Positions 35,352 through 43,169 of a DNA stretch of 64,000 nt are shown piece by piece; position 1 is the stretch's first letter; the number at the start of each line of letters is the position of its first letter. Both the position numbers and the translations under genes were made by a program. Below the pieces are notes generated by a model. That model searched no databases. It was not told the origin of the DNA and saw only the letters and a list, made by a program, of their open reading frames with translations. The stretch comes from Ensifer adhaerens (GTDB lineage: Bacteria; Pseudomonadota; Alphaproteobacteria; Rhizobiales; Rhizobiaceae), in contig NZ_PNFP01000012.1 of NCBI RefSeq assembly GCF_002940685.1, positions 1-64,000 of the forward strand. The letters run 5' to 3'.

Positions 35352-36530
35352 CTACTGCTGATCCGCGGCATTGTCGCCGATGGTGATCGCAACGTCCTTC
35401 GTCTTGCCGGTCCGCCATACGCTCAGGTTCTTCGAGGTGCCGGGCGAGAGATCGGCAACCATGCGCGACAGGTCGCGCGGCGACTTGACCGGGTTGCCGC
35501 CAAGCGCGGTGATGACGTCGCCCGCCTTGAGGCCGGCCTTGGCGGCAGGCGTTCCGCCGTTGACGCCGGCAACAAGGGCGCCCTGAGGCTCAGCAAGGCC
35601 GATGGCGTCGGCGATGTCGGCCGTGACCGGCTGGATCTGCACGCCGATGAAGCCGTGCCGGATCGAGCCGTCCTTCATCAGCTCAGTGACGACCTTCCGG
35701 GCCTGGTCGGAGGGGATGGCGAAGCCGACGCCGACGCTGCCACCGTTCGGTGAGTAGATGGCCGTGTTGATCCCGACCACCTTGCCCTGACCATCGACCA
35801 GCGGGCCGCCGGAATTGCCGCGGTTGATCGGTGCATCGATCTGGATGAAGTCGTCATAGGGGCCGCTGTTGAGGTCGCGGCCGCGCGCCGAGACGATCCC
35901 CGCCGTCACCGTCGTGCCGATGCCGAACGGGTTGCCGATGGCCAGCACCTGGTCGCCAACGCGCAAGGCGTCGGAATCGCCCCAGGCAACCGTCGCAAGC
36001 GGCTTCGGCGCCTTGATCTTCAGCACGGCGAGGTCGTTCTTCGGGTCGGCGCCGACAAGCTTGGCGGCCACTTGCGTGCCGTCGTCGAGGGTGACGGTGA
36101 TGCTCGATGCCTTGTCGATGACGTGGTTGTTGGTGACGATGTAGCCGTCGGCGGCCACGATGAAGCCGGAGCCGAGCGCTTCGGCCCGCTGAGCCTGACG
36201 CTGCTCGGGGGCCTGTTCCGGCATCGGAATGCCCTGGTCGCGGAAGAACTGGCGGAACTGCTCGTCGAAGGGCGAGTTTCCGCCGGGCTCTGGCGTTTCA
36301 TCGGAGCCGGCGTTTTCGGCCTTGATCACGGTCGTGACGGTGACGACCGCCGGCTTGTCCGTCGACACGATCGGCGCAAAGGAGCCGCTTGATGGGGCCG
36401 GAACCGCAACGGCCGGGCCGGGCGCGGCGGCCACGTCATGGCCTGAAAAGGCGGCCACGGACAAGGGCGCAATGATGACGGCTGCGCCGAGGAGGGCGGC
36501 AGCGCGATACCTCACGAGAATGTTTGACAT
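35352..36530 (-). CDS. HtrA/DegP-type periplasmic serine protease
   Basis: A 392-residue trypsin-fold protease with an N-terminal signal or anchor (ALLGAAVIIAPLSVAAF). The catalytic triad is H136 (TNNHVID), D166 (KNDLAVL) and S240 (RGNSGGPL). Only one PDZ domain follows (about residues 300-385), so it resembles DegS-type or short DegP-like proteins rather than two-PDZ DegP. AAAGGAACT lies before the ATG. It degrades or senses misfolded envelope proteins. Two more htrA-like copies are usual in rhizobia, so no symbol is given. Confidence 0.93.
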   Translation of the reverse strand: MSNILVRYRAAALLGAAVIIAPLSVAAFSGHDVAAAPGPAVAVPAPSSGSFAPIVSTDKPAVVTVTTVIKAENAGSDETPEPGGNSPFDEQFRQFFRDQGIPMPEQAPEQRQAQRAEALGSGFIVAADGYIVTNNHVIDKASSITVTLDDGTQVAAKLVGADPKNDLAVLKIKAPKPLATVAWGDSDALRVGDQVLAIGNPFGIGTTVTAGIVSARGRDLNSGPYDDFIQIDAPINRGNSGGPLVDGQGKVVGINTAIYSPNGGSVGVGFAIPSDQARKVVTELMKDGSIRHGFIGVQIQPVTADIADAIGLAEPQGALVAGVNGGTPAAKAGLKAGDVITALGGNPVKSPRDLSRMVADLSPGTSKNLSVWRTGKTKDVAITIGDNAADQQ

Positions 36531-36716
36531 GATCCAGTTCCTTTCGCTGCCTGTTTGCCGGACGAGCGTGCTCGGGCGCAGCCCGGGGCAGCCGGGTCTG
36601 CGGCGTGGCGTCGGCCGGCTTCGGTTGAAGGGTCGTGTTGGTTGCCGTGAACCTTGCGAGATCCCCGTGCCAACGGTTGAGGCCCACCCGAAAGCCGGGT
36701 GAGCCTCTGCCTGTCG

Positions 36717-37163
36717 TCAGGCCATTCGGGCGATGTCACGGTCGAGGTGACGAACGTCGCCCTGGAGGCGAGCATAGGATCGGGCCGGCAGCATGCCGTT
36801 GTGGGCGGCGGCGGTCTTCAAGGCTTCGGAGCGCACGGCGCCGTCCTCGCGTTCGAGCTTCCTGTAGTTTGCGGCCGTCAGCTTGCCCTGCTCGCGATCG
36901 GCGGTGATGCGGTGATTGTCGACATTGAGTTCATCAAGGACGCGATCGAGCCGCGACGATGCCATGTGAACAGGTACCCGATAGACAGGCATGGCTGGCG
37001 TCGTCATGTCGTCCTCGCCGAAAATGCCCTGGTTGTAATCGCCGGTGTAAGCACCCTTGTCGCTGTCGCGGCCGACGTCGTGATGATCGGCCGCAAAGGC
37101 GGCGCCGCTCAGGAGGACGAGGGCGAGGGTTGCGATTGTGGTGGTCTTGAGGGACGAGCGCAT
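36717..37163 (-). CDS. small exported protein of unknown function
   Basis: A 148-residue protein with signal peptide (MRSSLKTTTIATLALVLLSGAAFA, cleavage before ADHH). The mature part is polar and helical. Repeated R/L/D-rich helices such as SSRLDRVLDELNVDNHRI and SYARLQGDVRHLDRDIARM suggest a coiled, periplasmic protein. ATG 37163 follows AGGAG by 8 bases; an upstream in-frame ATG lacks this. No family is recognised. The 186 bases between it and the protease gene show nothing notable. Confidence 0.75.
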   Translation of the reverse strand: MRSSLKTTTIATLALVLLSGAAFAADHHDVGRDSDKGAYTGDYNQGIFGEDDMTTPAMPVYRVPVHMASSRLDRVLDELNVDNHRITADREQGKLTAANYRKLEREDGAVRSEALKTAAAHNGMLPARSYARLQGDVRHLDRDIARMA

Positions 37164-37588
37164 ATCTGCATCTCCTGAATCCAAGGAAGCGCCATGCGCT
37201 TCCGTTCGAGGCTGTCTCCTATTGTCGCGTCACGGCCGAAGCGGTCGCCGGCAATATTCAGCCTCGAAGTGAAGGTATTACGTCCGATCTGCGTCGTCAT
37301 GTTAATAGTATGTAATATTTCTGAAAGCATCATCGGAATGATGCTTCATTAACATTATTTAATAATCCGGATCTTGCTGGTGCGCCCTGGGGGTTATTCT
37401 CGGAGTGGCAGTGCATGCTCCTTGAAAGGTCGAGCCTGCATCTTCTTCCGTGGCGCGTTCAGTTGGCGAGGCGCGCCGGGTCGACGCCAGAGCGCCGTGC
37501 GTTCGACCGAACGCACAAGGGACGCTCCGGCACTTTGATTCCAGAGCATCTTTCCGCCTGCAGTGGCTCCCCTTGAAAGCGGGAGGCT
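37164..37588. other. intergenic region with AT-rich hairpin and mosaic repeat
   Basis: No gene is supported here. An AT-rich stretch (about 37295-37370) contains AAGCATCAT-CGGA-ATGATGCTT (37325-37346), a perfect 9-pair stem, and may hold the promoter of the small exported protein. Further right, 37497-37516 is a perfect palindrome, followed by repeat sequence up to the citrate-synthase-like gene. Confidence 0.6.
37497..37560 (+). repeat. mosaic repeat, copy 3 (palindrome plus ACTTTGA unit)
   Basis: GTGCGTTCG-AC-CGAACGCAC forms a 9-pair stem. The following GCACAAGGGACGCTCCGGCA and CTTTGA parallel the CACAAAGGTCGCTGCAGAAC and TTTGA of 54731-54784. Such elements are frequent between rhizobial genes. 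Confidence 0.65.
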
Positions 37589-38719
37589 CTAGGAGCCGGC
37601 ATAGTGGGCGCGGGGGCGGATCAGGTCGCCGCTTTCGATCTGCTCCATCGCATGGGCGAGCCAGCCGACGGTGCGCGCCAGCGCGAAAATGACCAGGGGC
37701 GCATCGTCGGGAAGGGCATGGGCCGCCGCCAGCGCTGCCAGCGCGAAGTCGACATTGGCGGGCTCTCCGAGCAGTTCTTCACCGGCTTCGGCCAAGGTGA
37801 CGTAGAGCGCCGGCACGTCGAAACTTGCCATGATCGCCTTGGCGCGCGGATCGCCGTCGGGATAGAGCCTATGACCAAAGGCCCGCACGACGCCCTCGGA
37901 GGAAAGCATTCCCCGGATCGCTTCGCGCACACCACTCGCCGCCGCCTGTTCGGCAAGCCGGGTGACGCTCAGCCAGGCGCCGCCATGCCGGGGTCCTGTG
38001 AGGGTGGCAAGGCCCGAAAGCGTCGCGGCGGAAAGCGCTGCTCCCGAGGACGCCGTGACGCGGGCCGCGAAGGCCGAAACGTTGAGTTCGTGTTCCGCCG
38101 TCAGCGCAAGGCATCGCCGGATCGGCTCCGCCGCCTCGGGCCGTCCCCAACCCAGCGCCAGCCGCTCGTGCAGCGGCAGGGTTTCCCGCGACGGTGCAAG
38201 TCCCGCCGCGACGGTCGCGAGCACGTCGGCGGCCTCGGCCTTCAATATGGTCGGCCGCCGACCGAGCGCGGGCAGGTCGCCTTCGATCCGTGCGGCTAGG
38301 CGCGCGAAGGTTGCAGCCAGCCGCGATTGGTCGCCGCCATGATCGCCAGCGGGTACGCTCACGGTCTCGGATGATAGCCAAAGCAGCGTCGCAACATCTT
38401 CCAGCTTTGCGCCGCTGGAGAGTTCGACCGCATCATGGCCGCGATAGAAAAGCCTGCCGCCGGCGATGCTAGAAATCGTCGTCGGCAGCATCGGCTCGCC
38501 CCAGCGGATTGCTTCGGCAGCGACCGCCGCCGCCTGGCGCCGCCCGGCGTGGCGTTCCGCCAGTCGCTTGACGTCGTCGACCTGGTAGAGGCTGCGGCGC
38601 GGGTCGGCCGGGTCGGGCTTGGCGCGAATGCGTCCGCGGCTGACATTGGCATAGAGCGTCTGCCGCTTGCTGCCGAGCGTGGCGAGTGCCTCTTCGGCGG
38701 TGATCCAGAGTGTCTTCAT
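37589..38719 (-). CDS. citrate-synthase-like protein with N-terminal HTH domain
   Basis: A 376-residue fusion. Residues 1-60 (WITAEEALATLGSKRQTLYAN, then VSRGRIRAKPDPADPRRSLYQVDDVKRL) form an excisionase/MerR-like winged helix, and residues 75-376 a citrate synthase fold. The expected active-site residues are present: H210 (AEHELNVS), H245 (GPRHGGA), H283 (AFGHRLY) and D324 (ANVDF). It is divergent from a second citrate-synthase-like gene 72 bases away. The HTH may let the protein bind the shared gap and sense an acyl-CoA or oxo-acid. ATG 38719 is chosen by homology-like fit; a strong ribosome site is lacking. Confidence 0.88.
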   Translation of the reverse strand: MKTLWITAEEALATLGSKRQTLYANVSRGRIRAKPDPADPRRSLYQVDDVKRLAERHAGRRQAAAVAAEAIRWGEPMLPTTISSIAGGRLFYRGHDAVELSSGAKLEDVATLLWLSSETVSVPAGDHGGDQSRLAATFARLAARIEGDLPALGRRPTILKAEAADVLATVAAGLAPSRETLPLHERLALGWGRPEAAEPIRRCLALTAEHELNVSAFAARVTASSGAALSAATLSGLATLTGPRHGGAWLSVTRLAEQAAASGVREAIRGMLSSEGVVRAFGHRLYPDGDPRAKAIMASFDVPALYVTLAEAGEELLGEPANVDFALAALAAAHALPDDAPLVIFALARTVGWLAHAMEQIESGDLIRPRAHYAGS

Positions 38720-38729
38720 ATTGATCAAT
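38720..38729. promoter_or_regulatory. palindrome 1 between the citrate-synthase-like genes
   Basis: ATTGATCAAT, a perfect 10-base palindrome directly before the ATG of the HTH-fusion gene. It shares ATTGA/TCAAT half-sites with the palindrome 20 bases to the right. Confidence 0.6.
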
Positions 38730-38738
38730 TGCATCAAG

Positions 38739-38750
38739 ATTGACGTCAAT
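38739..38750. promoter_or_regulatory. palindrome 2 between the citrate-synthase-like genes
   Basis: ATTGACGTCAAT, a perfect 12-base palindrome. Its centre is 20 bases from the centre of palindrome 1, about two helical turns, and it overlaps a TTGACG that could serve as -35 box on either strand. Confidence 0.65.
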
Positions 38751-38791
38751 AGGTCTAGGTCGGATCATTCTCCGCGTAAAGGAGAAACTTG

Positions 38792-39886
38792 ATGATGAAG
38801 AACGGACTTGAAGACGTCGTCGCCGCCGAAACGCAACTCTCCCATGTCGATGGCGAGGCGGGGCAATTGATCATCCGCGGCGTCTCGCTCGATCACCTGG
38901 CCGGCCACGCGAGCTATGAGGATGTCGTCGCGCTGTTGTTCGGCGGACTGCTGGGGCAGGCCTATGACCGCGCCGAACTCGCCAGACGCCTCGGGGAGAT
39001 GCGGGCGGAAGTGTTCGCCCATGTTGGCGCCGTTGACGGTCCGCTGCTGGAGTTGCCACCGGTCGACATCATGCGCGCGCTGATCGCCCGCCTGCCCGAT
39101 GGGGACGATCTCGATACGGCGCTTCGTCTGCTCGCCGCCCCCGCCGTCTTCCTGCCGGCGGCGCTGCGCCTGAAGCTGGGCGAGGCACCGGTCGCGCCGA
39201 AGCCGGCATTGTCGCATTCCGCCGATATCCTCGCGATGCTCGGCGACAGAATGCCGAGCAAACAGGAAGTGGCGGCCCTCGACGCCTATCTCGTGACGAT
39301 TTCGGACCACGGCCTCAACGCCTCGACCTTTGCCTCGCGCGTGGTCGCGTCCACCAAGGCCGGCCTCACCTCTTCGGTGCTTGCCGCGATCGGCGCGCTC
39401 AAGGGGCCGCTTCACGGCGGCGCGCCCGGGCCCGTGCTCGATATGCTGGAGGCGATCGGGACGGCGGAGAACGCGGAAGCCTGGCTCCTCGACGCGCTCG
39501 ACCATGGCGAACGGCTGATGGGTTTTGGCCATCGCGTCTATCGTGTCCGCGACCCGCGTGCCGATGCGCTGAAAGGCGCGCTGAAACGGCTGACCACCGC
39601 CGACCCGGCGAGCCATCACCGTATTCAGCTGGCGGAAGCGGTCGAGCAGTCGGCGCTCGCCATCCTGAAAGCGCGCAAGCCCGATCGCCCGCTCGACGTC
39701 AATGTGGAGTTCTACACGGCGCTGCTGCTCGACGCGCTGAGCTTCCCGCGCGAAGCCTTTACCGGCGTGTTCGCGATCGGCCGCACGGTCGGCTGGATCG
39801 CCCACGCCCGCGAGCAGGCGCTGGAAGGCCGCCTCATCCGGCCGCGCTCGCTTTATGTCGGGCCGCTGCCGCAACAGGCGGCCTGA
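38792..39886 (+). CDS. citrate synthase / 2-methylcitrate synthase-like protein
   Basis: A 364-residue citrate synthase-fold protein. H173 (SDHGLNASTF), H208 (GPLHGGA) and H247 (GFGHRVY) are conserved. The position of the catalytic aspartate (normally NVDFY) reads NVEFY, so it is E306. AAAGGAG lies 7 bases before the ATG at 38792; an ATG three bases on and a TTG three bases before are alternatives. It is divergent from the HTH-fused paralogue and may form a heteromer with it. Acyl-CoA substrate unknown; true citrate synthase (gltA) is usually longer. Confidence 0.9.
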   Translation: MMKNGLEDVVAAETQLSHVDGEAGQLIIRGVSLDHLAGHASYEDVVALLFGGLLGQAYDRAELARRLGEMRAEVFAHVGAVDGPLLELPPVDIMRALIARLPDGDDLDTALRLLAAPAVFLPAALRLKLGEAPVAPKPALSHSADILAMLGDRMPSKQEVAALDAYLVTISDHGLNASTFASRVVASTKAGLTSSVLAAIGALKGPLHGGAPGPVLDMLEAIGTAENAEAWLLDALDHGERLMGFGHRVYRVRDPRADALKGALKRLTTADPASHHRIQLAEAVEQSALAILKARKPDRPLDVNVEFYTALLLDALSFPREAFTGVFAIGRTVGWIAHAREQALEGRLIRPRSLYVGPLPQQAA

Positions 39887-39937
39887 GCAGAAGAGGTGGA
39901 CTGGTCTTCGGCGCGGCGCCGGAGGTCTGACCCTAGA

Positions 39938-39974
39938 CGAAAACACGGCAGCATCCGCCGGATACTGCCGTGTT
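39938..39974 (-). terminator. rho-independent terminator of the min operon
   Basis: AACACGGCAG and CTGCCGTGTT enclose a further ATCC-GCC-GGAT stem. On the minus strand the stem is followed by TTTTCG. It lies just past minE. Confidence 0.8.
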
Positions 39975-39989
39975 GAACTTCCAAAGGGA

Positions 39990-40016
39990 GAAGGCGGCGT
40001 TCAGGCCGCCTTCTTT
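39990..40016 (+). terminator. hairpin overlapping the end of minE
   Basis: GAAGGCGGC-GTTCAG-GCCGCCTTC then TTT on the plus strand. It overlaps the minE stop codon and could stop transcription arriving from the citrate-synthase-like gene, and fold on the min mRNA as well. Confidence 0.6.
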
Positions 40017-40261
40017 GCATCGAAGGGGATCTCGATATCGACGGCGAGCGTCGAGACCTGGGGGCCGCGCTCCATCGTGACGCGGACCTTGTCGTCGTCG
40101 ATCTGCATGTGCTTGGAGATCGCCTGGAGGATCTCGTCGCGCAGTTTGGTGACGAGATCGCTGTCGCCGGCGGATGCGCGCTCATGGGCGAGCAGCACCT
40201 GCAGCCGCTCGCGGGCGGCCGGCGCTGACTGGGTGCGGGAGAAGAAACGGAAAAGGTTCAT
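40001..40261 (-). CDS. minE: cell division topological specificity factor MinE
   Basis: An 86-residue protein beginning [29 protein letters not shown], the MinD-interacting anti-MinC helix with its amphipathic membrane-targeting start, followed by the topological-specificity beta domain ([24 protein letters not shown]). Its ATG overlaps the minD stop by four bases. It drives release of MinD from the membrane and so sets mid-cell division. The C-terminal KKAA end is species-typical of rhizobial MinE. Confidence 0.96.
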   Translation of the reverse strand: MNLFRFFSRTQSAPAARERLQVLLAHERASAGDSDLVTKLRDEILQAISKHMQIDDDKVRVTMERGPQVSTLAVDIEIPFDAKKAA

Positions 40262-41073
40262 GCCGCTTTCCTTCCGAAAATCTTGCCGAGGAAGCTGCGC
40301 TTCTCGCCGGGGATGGTGATCGGCAGGGCTTCGCCCTTGAGCCGGCGCGCAGCGTCGAAGTAGGCGAGTGCCGGCGCGCAACGGTTGTCGGCGAGCGTCA
40401 CCGGCGAGCCGACGTTGGAGGCGCGCAGCACGTCGGCGCTTTCCGGGATGATGCCCATCAGCGGGATCGACAGGATTTCGAGCACGTCGTCGACCTTGAG
40501 CATGTCGCCACGCTCGGCGCGTACCGGGTCGTAGCGGGTGAGCAGCAGGTGTTTTTCCATGCGCTCGCCGTTCTCGGCCTTGAGAGTCTTGGAATCGAGC
40601 AGGCCGATGATGCGGTCGGAGTCGCGCACCGACGAGACTTCCGGATTGGTCACGACAATCGCGATGTCGGCATGACGCATGGCCAGCGTCGCGCCGCGCT
40701 CGATGCCGGCGGGGCTGTCGCAGATGACCCAGTCGAAGGCGCTCTGAAGGGCGGCGATGACCTTTTCGACGCCTTCCGGCGTCAGGTTGTCCTTGTCGCG
40801 GGTCTGCGACGCCGGCAGCAGATAGAGCGTCTCCAGCCGCTTGTCGCGGATCAGCGCCTGCGACAGCTTGGCTTCGCCCTGGATCACGTTGACCAGGTCA
40901 TAGACGACGCGCCGTTCGGCGCCCATGACGAGATCGAGATTGCGAAGACCGACGTCGAAATCGACGACAACGACCTTCTCGCCGTTCTGAGCGAGTGCGG
41001 CGCCCAGTGCGGCGCTGGACGTCGTCTTGCCGACGCCGCCCTTGCCCGATGTAACTACGACTACCTTGCCCAT
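40258..41073 (-). CDS. minD: septum site-determining ATPase MinD
   Basis: A 271-residue ParA/MinD ATPase. The deviant Walker A KGGVGKTT has K11 and K16. FDVGLRNLD and [12 protein letters not shown] follow, and the C-terminus [12 protein letters not shown] is the amphipathic membrane-targeting helix. The start at 41073 follows GGAGA by 5 bases. MinD recruits MinC to the membrane and is displaced by MinE. It is separated from minC by 115 bases, longer than usual. Confidence 0.97.
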   Translation of the reverse strand: MGKVVVVTSGKGGVGKTTSSAALGAALAQNGEKVVVVDFDVGLRNLDLVMGAERRVVYDLVNVIQGEAKLSQALIRDKRLETLYLLPASQTRDKDNLTPEGVEKVIAALQSAFDWVICDSPAGIERGATLAMRHADIAIVVTNPEVSSVRDSDRIIGLLDSKTLKAENGERMEKHLLLTRYDPVRAERGDMLKVDDVLEILSIPLMGIIPESADVLRASNVGSPVTLADNRCAPALAYFDAARRLKGEALPITIPGEKRSFLGKIFGRKAA

Positions 41074-41188
41074 TCGTCTCTCCAAGTATCTAAGAATTCG
41101 CCTTCGCCTACGTCCTCGTGACCCCGGCCGGATCGACCTGAATCACCAGATGCGGATGGCAAGCATCCACACCTTTCCTTGCCTCGGC

Positions 41189-41941
41189 CTAACCGAGCGT
41201 TCCCGCCTTCAGCTCTTCGCCGTCGAGCCAGATCTGCACGGCCTTGCCACGCAGGTTCTGCTCCATGTCGTCGGCCGTCTTGTAGAAGCCGTCGATCGCA
41301 ATCAGTTCCGCTTCGAGCTTGCGGCAGAAGATCCGCGCCGAGGCATTGCCCGTGGTGCCGGCCATCGCCCGGCCGCGCAGCGCGCCGTAAATGTGGATCG
41401 AACCGCCGGCGACGACTTCGGCGCCCGAGGCGACCGAGCCGATGATCGTCACGTCGCCTTCGGGGAAGAACAGCGACTGGCCGGAGCGCACCGGCTGGGT
41501 GACGACGATCGACGGCGTCGCCTTGGTGGCAAGCGGTTCTGCCGTGATCACGGTTTCCGCGGCTGCTTCCGCTTCCGGCGCCTCGGTCTTTTCGGCCTGT
41601 TCCGCCATCTTGGCTTCGTAGTCCGCCGCCGGGCGACCGTCGGTCATCGCGGGGGGAAGGTCGGCGCCGAGCAGAGACTGGCGCGCACCTTCGATGCCCA
41701 TGATGCGCACGTTGCGCTTGCCGAGCTGGTCGACGAGTTCGCGCAGTTGCGACCGGTCGATGTCGAGGCCGTCAACATCGAGCACGACCGGGCGCCGCAG
41801 GAAGAAGCCGGCGGAGCGGGAGGCGAGATGGTCGAGGCGGGTGAGCCAATCCTCGAGCGGAAGCTCGGGGGTCAGCGCTAGCGCAAGGAAGGATCGCCCC
41901 TTGAGGCGGATCGGCCGGGATTCGGTTAACACATCGTTCAT
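41189..41941 (-). CDS. minC: septum site-determining protein MinC
   Basis: A 250-residue division inhibitor. The N-terminal FtsZ-inhibiting domain covers about residues 5-100 (PIRLKGRSFLALALTPELPL). A proline/alanine/glutamate-rich linker runs to about 145. The C-terminal beta-helix domain contains RSGQSLFFPEGDVTIIGSV, ASGAEVVAGGSIHIYGALRG and CRKLEAELIAIDG. It is the first gene of minCDE. A CtrA-type box lies 42 bases upstream of its ATG. Confidence 0.96.
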   Translation of the reverse strand: MNDVLTESRPIRLKGRSFLALALTPELPLEDWLTRLDHLASRSAGFFLRRPVVLDVDGLDIDRSQLRELVDQLGKRNVRIMGIEGARQSLLGADLPPAMTDGRPAADYEAKMAEQAEKTEAPEAEAAAETVITAEPLATKATPSIVVTQPVRSGQSLFFPEGDVTIIGSVASGAEVVAGGSIHIYGALRGRAMAGTTGNASARIFCRKLEAELIAIDGFYKTADDMEQNLRGKAVQIWLDGEELKAGTLG

Positions 41942-41982
41942 CTTGGTAAATTTTCCGTTGCTTCGGTGTATCGATCAAATGG

Positions 41983-41997
41983 TTAACAAATGGTTAA
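41983..41997. promoter_or_regulatory. CtrA-type binding site upstream of minC
   Basis: TTAA-CAAATGG-TTAA matches the alphaproteobacterial CtrA consensus TTAA-N7-TTAA exactly. It is embedded in two direct repeats of AAATGGTTAA with an 11-base period (41977-41997). Cell-cycle control of the min operon would follow. Confidence 0.75.
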
Positions 41998-42221
41998 TTC
42001 GACAATGCGAAGGTTAATGAGGCGGCGCTGAGGACCGGCCGTCGGACGCTGGAAAACAAGGAAAATCGAGCGACGGAAAAAGCCGCTCTTTTGCCCATCA
42101 TCGCCTTGGCTTCGGCCGATCGGACCCTGCGCCAGGCGCCGGGAGACGCAGAAAGCGTCGATATGGCAAGAGCGATTCGTCCGGGCTCATGAAGGGAGTT
42201 GACATTGGAACGCTAAAATTA

Positions 42222-42236
42222 GAACATAACAAGAAC
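42222..42236. promoter_or_regulatory. LexA (SOS) box
   Basis: GAAC-ATAACAA-GAAC is an exact match to the alphaproteobacterial LexA motif (GTTC-N7-GTTC read on the other strand). A TTGACA at 42199-42204 lies 17 bases upstream, so the box covers the expected -10 region, where LexA would block polymerase. It ends 15 bases before the small gene that follows. Confidence 0.78.
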
Positions 42237-42251
42237 AAATCGGAGGTTCCC

Positions 42252-42455
42252 ATGAATCGGATGGAGACCATGACCCACACGGAAGAAGTGATCGAACGCG
42301 CCATGGCCGCCGTTGCGGCCGCCCGAAAGAAGCGGGAACGCGAGGCCGAATGGCGCAAGCGCACCTTCGGCCGAATCGACATGGCGCCGCCTCTGCCGCG
42401 ACTGAAGCGCGGCGGGGTGCAGCTTTCCTTGCGGCTCGACGGTTCGGCACGGTGA
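42252..42455 (+). CDS. small basic protein behind a LexA box
   Basis: A 67-residue protein (MNRMETMTHTEEVIERAMAA) with a charged helix rich in K, R and E (AARKKREREAEWRKR) and a C-terminal part PLPRLKRGGVQLSLRLDG. GGAGG lies 5 bases before the ATG at 42252; an in-frame ATG at 42189 would start upstream of the LexA box and is rejected. No family is recognised. The promoter suggests expression after DNA damage; the basic helix may bind nucleic acid or a protein partner. Confidence 0.75.
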   Translation: MNRMETMTHTEEVIERAMAAVAAARKKREREAEWRKRTFGRIDMAPPLPRLKRGGVQLSLRLDGSAR

Positions 42456-42603
42456 CAGAAGGCACGGTTGCTGCGGATCGGGCGAGCTGACGAAGATTTC
42501 GCAGCGTCTGGTCTGGCGTCGAGGAGGCCGGGCCACCTCGCAAACCACGGCTGCCCGCGCGTCATGACGGGCGGATCGAGACGACGCTTCGAGAGGACTG
42601 ATA

Positions 42604-42867
42604 ATGAGGCATCGTCGAAGCATCGAGCTGATGCCGCGCGAAAATGCGGCCGATTGCGGCTCGACCCTGGAGCTGCTGCCGGAATGGTATGTGCTCGTGG
42701 CGAAATGCGGGGCATGTCGCCACCAAGGGCGAATTGACCGCCGGATGATCGCCAAGACCTGCGGATGGGGCGTTCATCTCAATTCCATCGGCGGCACGCT
42801 CAAATGTTCGCGCTGCGGCAACAGGGAAGGGAACAACCTGCTGCTTGGCCGGTTACCCCGCGACTAG
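42604..42867 (+). CDS. small zinc-ribbon-like protein
   Basis: An 87-residue protein with two CxxC pairs, CGAC (about residue 35) and CSRCG (about residue 68), separated by about 30 residues. This fits a zinc ribbon. AGAGGA lies 7 bases before the ATG. The 148 bases between it and the LexA-linked gene hold no clear terminator, so it may share that transcript. Function unknown; no enzymatic motif is seen. Confidence 0.75.
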   Translation: MRHRRSIELMPRENAADCGSTLELLPEWYVLVAKCGACRHQGRIDRRMIAKTCGWGVHLNSIGGTLKCSRCGNREGNNLLLGRLPRD

Positions 42868-43169
42868 TGGGGCCGAGAACCTCGTCGCCGCCGGCTATGG
42901 CATCGGCGAAAATCGCTGCTTTTGATTCTGCAGGGTGTGCGGAGCGAAGTCGAACCATGTGCGCCGGCGGATTGTTCAGAGTAACGGTGCCAATAGTTGA
43001 AGTAAATGTTCGTCATTGCTTCGGATGTAAGGCATAATCTTCCCGATCGATCGGATCTCATGTGATTGTTGACGAAGGTCATCAAGCGTGATTCCAAGGA
43101 TGGGAAGCAAATCTGGAGCAATTTATTACTCCATTCGTTGAGGTGGTGCTCGAACGAAAGGATGAGATC
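42868..43169. other. 302-base gap without a recognised gene
   Basis: Nothing convincing is coded here. The right half is AT-richer (about 43000-43135) and presumably carries the promoter of the glycine-zipper protein; no known sigma-factor or operator motif could be recognised. Confidence 0.5.
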
